Of a stretch of DNA of 19,270 nucleotides, positions 14,989 through 19,270 are shown in pieces. The stretch lies in the NCBI GenBank assembly GCA_027011725.1, contig JALUZQ010000233.1, positions 1-19,270 of the forward strand, in the 5' to 3' direction. How positions within the stretch are numbered: the first letter of the stretch is position 1; each line of letters starts with the position of its first letter. The stretch is from Sulfurimonas sp. Its GTDB lineage: Bacteria > Campylobacterota > Campylobacteria > Campylobacterales > Sulfurimonadaceae. The notes under the pieces were generated by a model that was given only the letters and a program-made list of their open reading frames with translations, made no database searches and was not told the DNA's origin. Made by a program: the position numbers and the translations under genes.

Positions 14989-15060
14989 CTCTTGATACAC
15001 AAGAGTACTCAATCTATCTAGAGACGTCTAGATACGATCTGCTAAATACTCAAATTTAGC
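14989..15060 (+). other. Three small hairpins upstream of rpoB
   Basis: Three perfect stems follow each other: CTCTTG/CAAGAG (14989-15005, 6 bp), TATCTAGA/TCTAGATA with loop GACG (15015-15034, 8 bp), and GCTAAAT/ATTTAGC (15041-15060, 7 bp). The rpoB ribosome-binding site GAGGT (15079-15083) lies just outside the last one. A TATAAA at 14979-14984 could be a weak internal promoter. Confidence 0.6.
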
Positions 15061-15085
15061 CTTAATTAACAACTTATCGAGGTAG

Positions 15086-19270
<4,185 letters not shown>

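Overview
The window looks like a chromosomal segment of a Campylobacterota (Epsilonproteobacteria) organism, probably Sulfurimonas or a close relative. This rests on low GC, AT-rich promoters whose only clear element is usually TATAAT, short SecE (59 aa) and L33 (50 aa) proteins, a separate rpoB that overlaps rpoC, and the order PDZ protein - ispA - tkt, which I recall from Campylobacter (Cj1643-Cj1645). The genus is inference from recognisable proteins; no database was searched.

Left half (1-9444), housekeeping and accessory genes. A 5'-truncated PDZ-type protein, ispA (polyprenyl diphosphate synthase) and tkt (transketolase) run on the + strand. A 77-nt inverted-repeat element sits in the tkt leader. 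Next come a two-domain SagB/nitroreductase-like flavoprotein (-), selO (protein AMPylase, +), an AEC-family permease (-), a small thioredoxin-like protein (+), and a yaaA - SpoU/TrmH methyltransferase pair (-). Convergent genes are packed tightly, with stops that overlap or lie 3 nt apart.

Right half (9445-19270), an ancestral translation/transcription cluster on the + strand: tRNA-Thr(TGT), tRNA-Tyr(GTA), tRNA-Gly(TCC), tRNA-Thr(GGT), tuf, rpmG, tRNA-Trp(CCA), secE, nusG, rplK, rplA, rplJ, rplL, rpoB and the first codons of rpoC. The order of the four tRNAs and tuf matches the E. coli thrU-tyrU-glyT-thrT-tufB operon, and secE-nusG-rplKAJL-rpoBC follows as in many bacteria. RNA-level control is visible as an L10 leader before rplJ, a terminator-like hairpin after rplA, and an unusual run of six hairpins between rplL and rpoB.

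Most notable observations: (1) the octamer AAACGCAG/CTGCGTTT occurs 14 times in the first 8.5 kb, seven in each orientation and in several reading frames, and is absent from the remaining ~10.7 kb, which suggests a DNA-level motif such as an uptake sequence; (2) a perfect 15-bp palindrome supplies back-to-back -10 boxes for the divergent permease and thioredoxin genes, both of which look leaderless; (3) the tkt leader inverted repeat; (4) the rplL-rpoB hairpin array. No CRISPR array, insertion sequence, integrase or rRNA gene was seen.
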